NCBI GenBank assembly: GCA_011620215.1
Contig: WOZP01000028.1
Span: 1-32,916, forward strand
Source: Rugosibacter sp.
GTDB lineage: Bacteria; Pseudomonadota; Gammaproteobacteria; Burkholderiales; Rhodocyclaceae
Direction: 5' to 3'
DNA: 32,916 nucleotides
Part shown: piece after piece, positions 31,859 to 32,916 of the stretch
Position numbering within the stretch: the first letter of the stretch is position 1
Layout of the letters: every line of letters starts with the position of its first letter
The notes under the pieces: model-generated
Database searches by the model: none
The model's input: only the letters and a program-made list of their open reading frames with translations
Told to the model about the DNA's origin: nothing
Program-made: the position numbers and the translations under genes

Positions 31859-32916
31859 TTAAAAAGTTTCAATGCCGGTGCGCAGTGTCGCCAGTGGCAC
31901 ATTCAGCGCCCAAGCTGCGCCTATGGCGGCGAGAAGTGGGGTCAGGTTTTGATTGGCCGATGTCCCCCAGGGGAGTTTTACGGAAACGGACTCAAGGCTG
32001 TGCGGCGTATTACCAGCGCCGACTTTTTCCTTCATCGCCAGTGAAGATAGATCGGCTAGCGCCAGCAATGGTTGTGTTTGATCGCCCGTGACCAGAAGGA
32101 TCATCCCTGCGTGCATTAAAACGGCCCTCCCATTTTTTGCGCGATGTGCGGCGATGGCTTCTGCGCTTGCCACATCGTCTGCTGTGCCAGCAGCAAACAG
32201 GATCACTTCGCCATCACACAACTCTGCCATGTCGCGTACTAGCGGGCAGTCTGCGTTGAGCACCGCCACACCGTTTGGCAACACGACATCCACTTGAGTG
32301 CGCACCACATTGAACAGGCGCTCGGGTGTATCAATGTGATAAGCCGGTAAAACATCAGCCGCATCGAGTGCTGTCACGATGCCCACTTGGCAGCGGTCAT
32401 AGGCAAGCCCTTCGTTCAGCATCGTTTCGATGGAATTTTCAATCACCACGATTTCCGTCTGGCGATTGATCAACAAGGTCTGCGCTGCAGCCGCAGGCGA
32501 CAAGCTCTGTGTGGCGACAGGCAGGGTGCCAAGAAACACGCCCTGTGCACAGGCTAGCCCGGTGGCCTGGTCGGTCAGGCGCAAAATGTGATCGAGTATC
32601 TGCGCGGCGAGCGTGGTATCTCCCGCAATGTTTCCATCACCGGCGCTGCCGGTAATGCCCACGAGCGGAATGCGGCCCGATGTGTGGTCATCTGCTTTGG
32701 CTGGAAAAAGGTAATCCACAATCGCCGACCCGACTGGGCGTGGTTGCCCAGTAGCCGGCTTGAGGTGCATCAGCAGCCCTGGCCCGGCATTGACTTCGAC
32801 AATCGCCCCGCCCTGGGTGGCGAGTGGTTGCGCGATGTCGGTCGCGACTAGATCGATGCCGGCAATATCCAGCCCGACGATGCGCGCTGCCAGTGCTGCC
32901 AGCGCAATGGTATCGG
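31859..32916 (-). CDS. Second cyanophycin synthetase (CphA' type), degenerate Mur-ligase P-loop, cut by window edge
   Basis: The frame is open to the right edge. The track's Met at 32770 is internal, and the upstream codons read AARIVGLDIAGIDLV and GGAIVEVNAGPG, the end of an ATP-grasp domain as in CphA. What follows (GRIPLVGITG...) aligns with the Mur-ligase half of the neighbouring cphA, but GTNGKTT is replaced by GSAGDGNIAGDTT, so the P-loop lysine is an aspartate. RQTEIVVIENSIETMLNEGLAYDRC and TPERLFNVVRTQVDVVLP fit the CphA' proteins of Betaproteobacteria. The C-terminal half is short (ends soon after LPLATLRTG). It probably either works with CphA or has a CphA2-like activity. A dispersed-repeat copy encodes KVGAGNTPH. 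Confidence 0.88.
   Translation of the reverse strand, partial: DTIALAALAARIVGLDIAGIDLVATDIAQPLATQGGAIVEVNAGPGLLMHLKPATGQPRPVGSAIVDYLFPAKADDHTSGRIPLVGITGSAGDGNIAGDTTLAAQILDHILRLTDQATGLACAQGVFLGTLPVATQSLSPAAAAQTLLINRQTEIVVIENSIETMLNEGLAYDRCQVGIVTALDAADVLPAYHIDTPERLFNVVRTQVDVVLPNGVAVLNADCPLVRDMAELCDGEVILFAAGTADDVASAEAIAAHRAKNGRAVLMHAGMILLVTGDQTQPLLALADLSSLAMKEKVGAGNTPHSLESVSVKLPWGTSANQNLTPLLAAIGAAWALNVPLATLRTGIETF
32001..32028 (-). repeat. Dispersed 25-bp repeat, copy 7 (in cphA')
   Basis: On the minus strand, AAAAAGTCGGCGCTGGTAAT followed by ACGCCGCA matches the core exactly. It is the only coding copy read in the sense direction (KVGAGNTPH). Confidence 0.85.

Overview
The window looks like chromosomal DNA of a betaproteobacterium with moderate GC. 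The evidence is gene content and order: a riboflavin/thiamine block (ribE-ribBA-ribH-nusB-thiL-pgpA-pncC) running into recA-recX, an rpoN-hpf-ptsN-hprK block, a RibB protein carrying a degenerate GTP cyclohydrolase II half, argS followed by a SPOR protein, and a tandem pair of cyanophycin synthetase genes. I would guess Nitrosomonadales or a relative, with low confidence. I found no rRNA, tRNA, CRISPR array, insertion sequence or prophage, and no gene-free stretch longer than 300 bases.

Layout. At the left edge are the first codons of ilvA (minus strand), divergent from a YqaA-type membrane protein. From 583 to about 23.4 kb nearly everything is on the minus strand. Reading downstream along that strand: ubiB; a sodium:solute symporter, VanZ-like protein, MazG-like pyrophosphohydrolase, cutA and dsbD; then ribE, ribBA, ribH, nusB, thiL, pgpA and pncC; then recA, recX, lptB, rpoN, hpf, ptsN and hprK; then psiF, a large PAS-GGDEF-EAL-CZB protein, and a ferredoxin, alpha/beta hydrolase and NodI-like ATPase operon. 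From 23.4 to 29.2 kb the genes are on the plus strand: argS, a SPOR protein, a short-chain dehydrogenase, a BtuF-like metal-receptor protein without a signal peptide, and a SulP transporter with a STAS domain. The right end (minus strand) holds cphA and, upstream of it and cut by the window edge, a second cyanophycin synthetase gene whose Mur-ligase half has lost its P-loop lysine.

How the genes work together. Many genes overlap by ATGA or by a few bases, so they form tightly coupled operons. The rib genes cover the late steps of riboflavin synthesis; thiL makes thiamine diphosphate. recA carries a near-consensus LexA box over its probable transcription start, and recX follows five bases after it. 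The hprK, ptsN and rpoN group is the regulatory, transporter-free PTS type. The two cyanophycin synthetases imply storage of nitrogen as an arginine-aspartate polymer.

The most unusual signal is not a gene. A sequence of about 25 bases, core AAAGTCGGCGYTGGT followed by RATRCGSCG, occurs six times intact in 33 kb. It lies on both strands and in different reading frames of unrelated genes (thiL, dsbD, vanZ, an SDR gene, cphA') and once between genes. A seventh copy in ribE is split by exactly 24 bases, and that insert accounts for an eight-residue enlargement of riboflavin synthase. This is nucleotide-level conservation, like a DNA uptake sequence or another chromosome-wide protein-binding site; its function is unknown to me. 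A second small oddity is a 13-bp tandem duplication at the thiL start, which moves the ribosome binding site away from the start codon and creates a seven-codon overlapping leader ORF.
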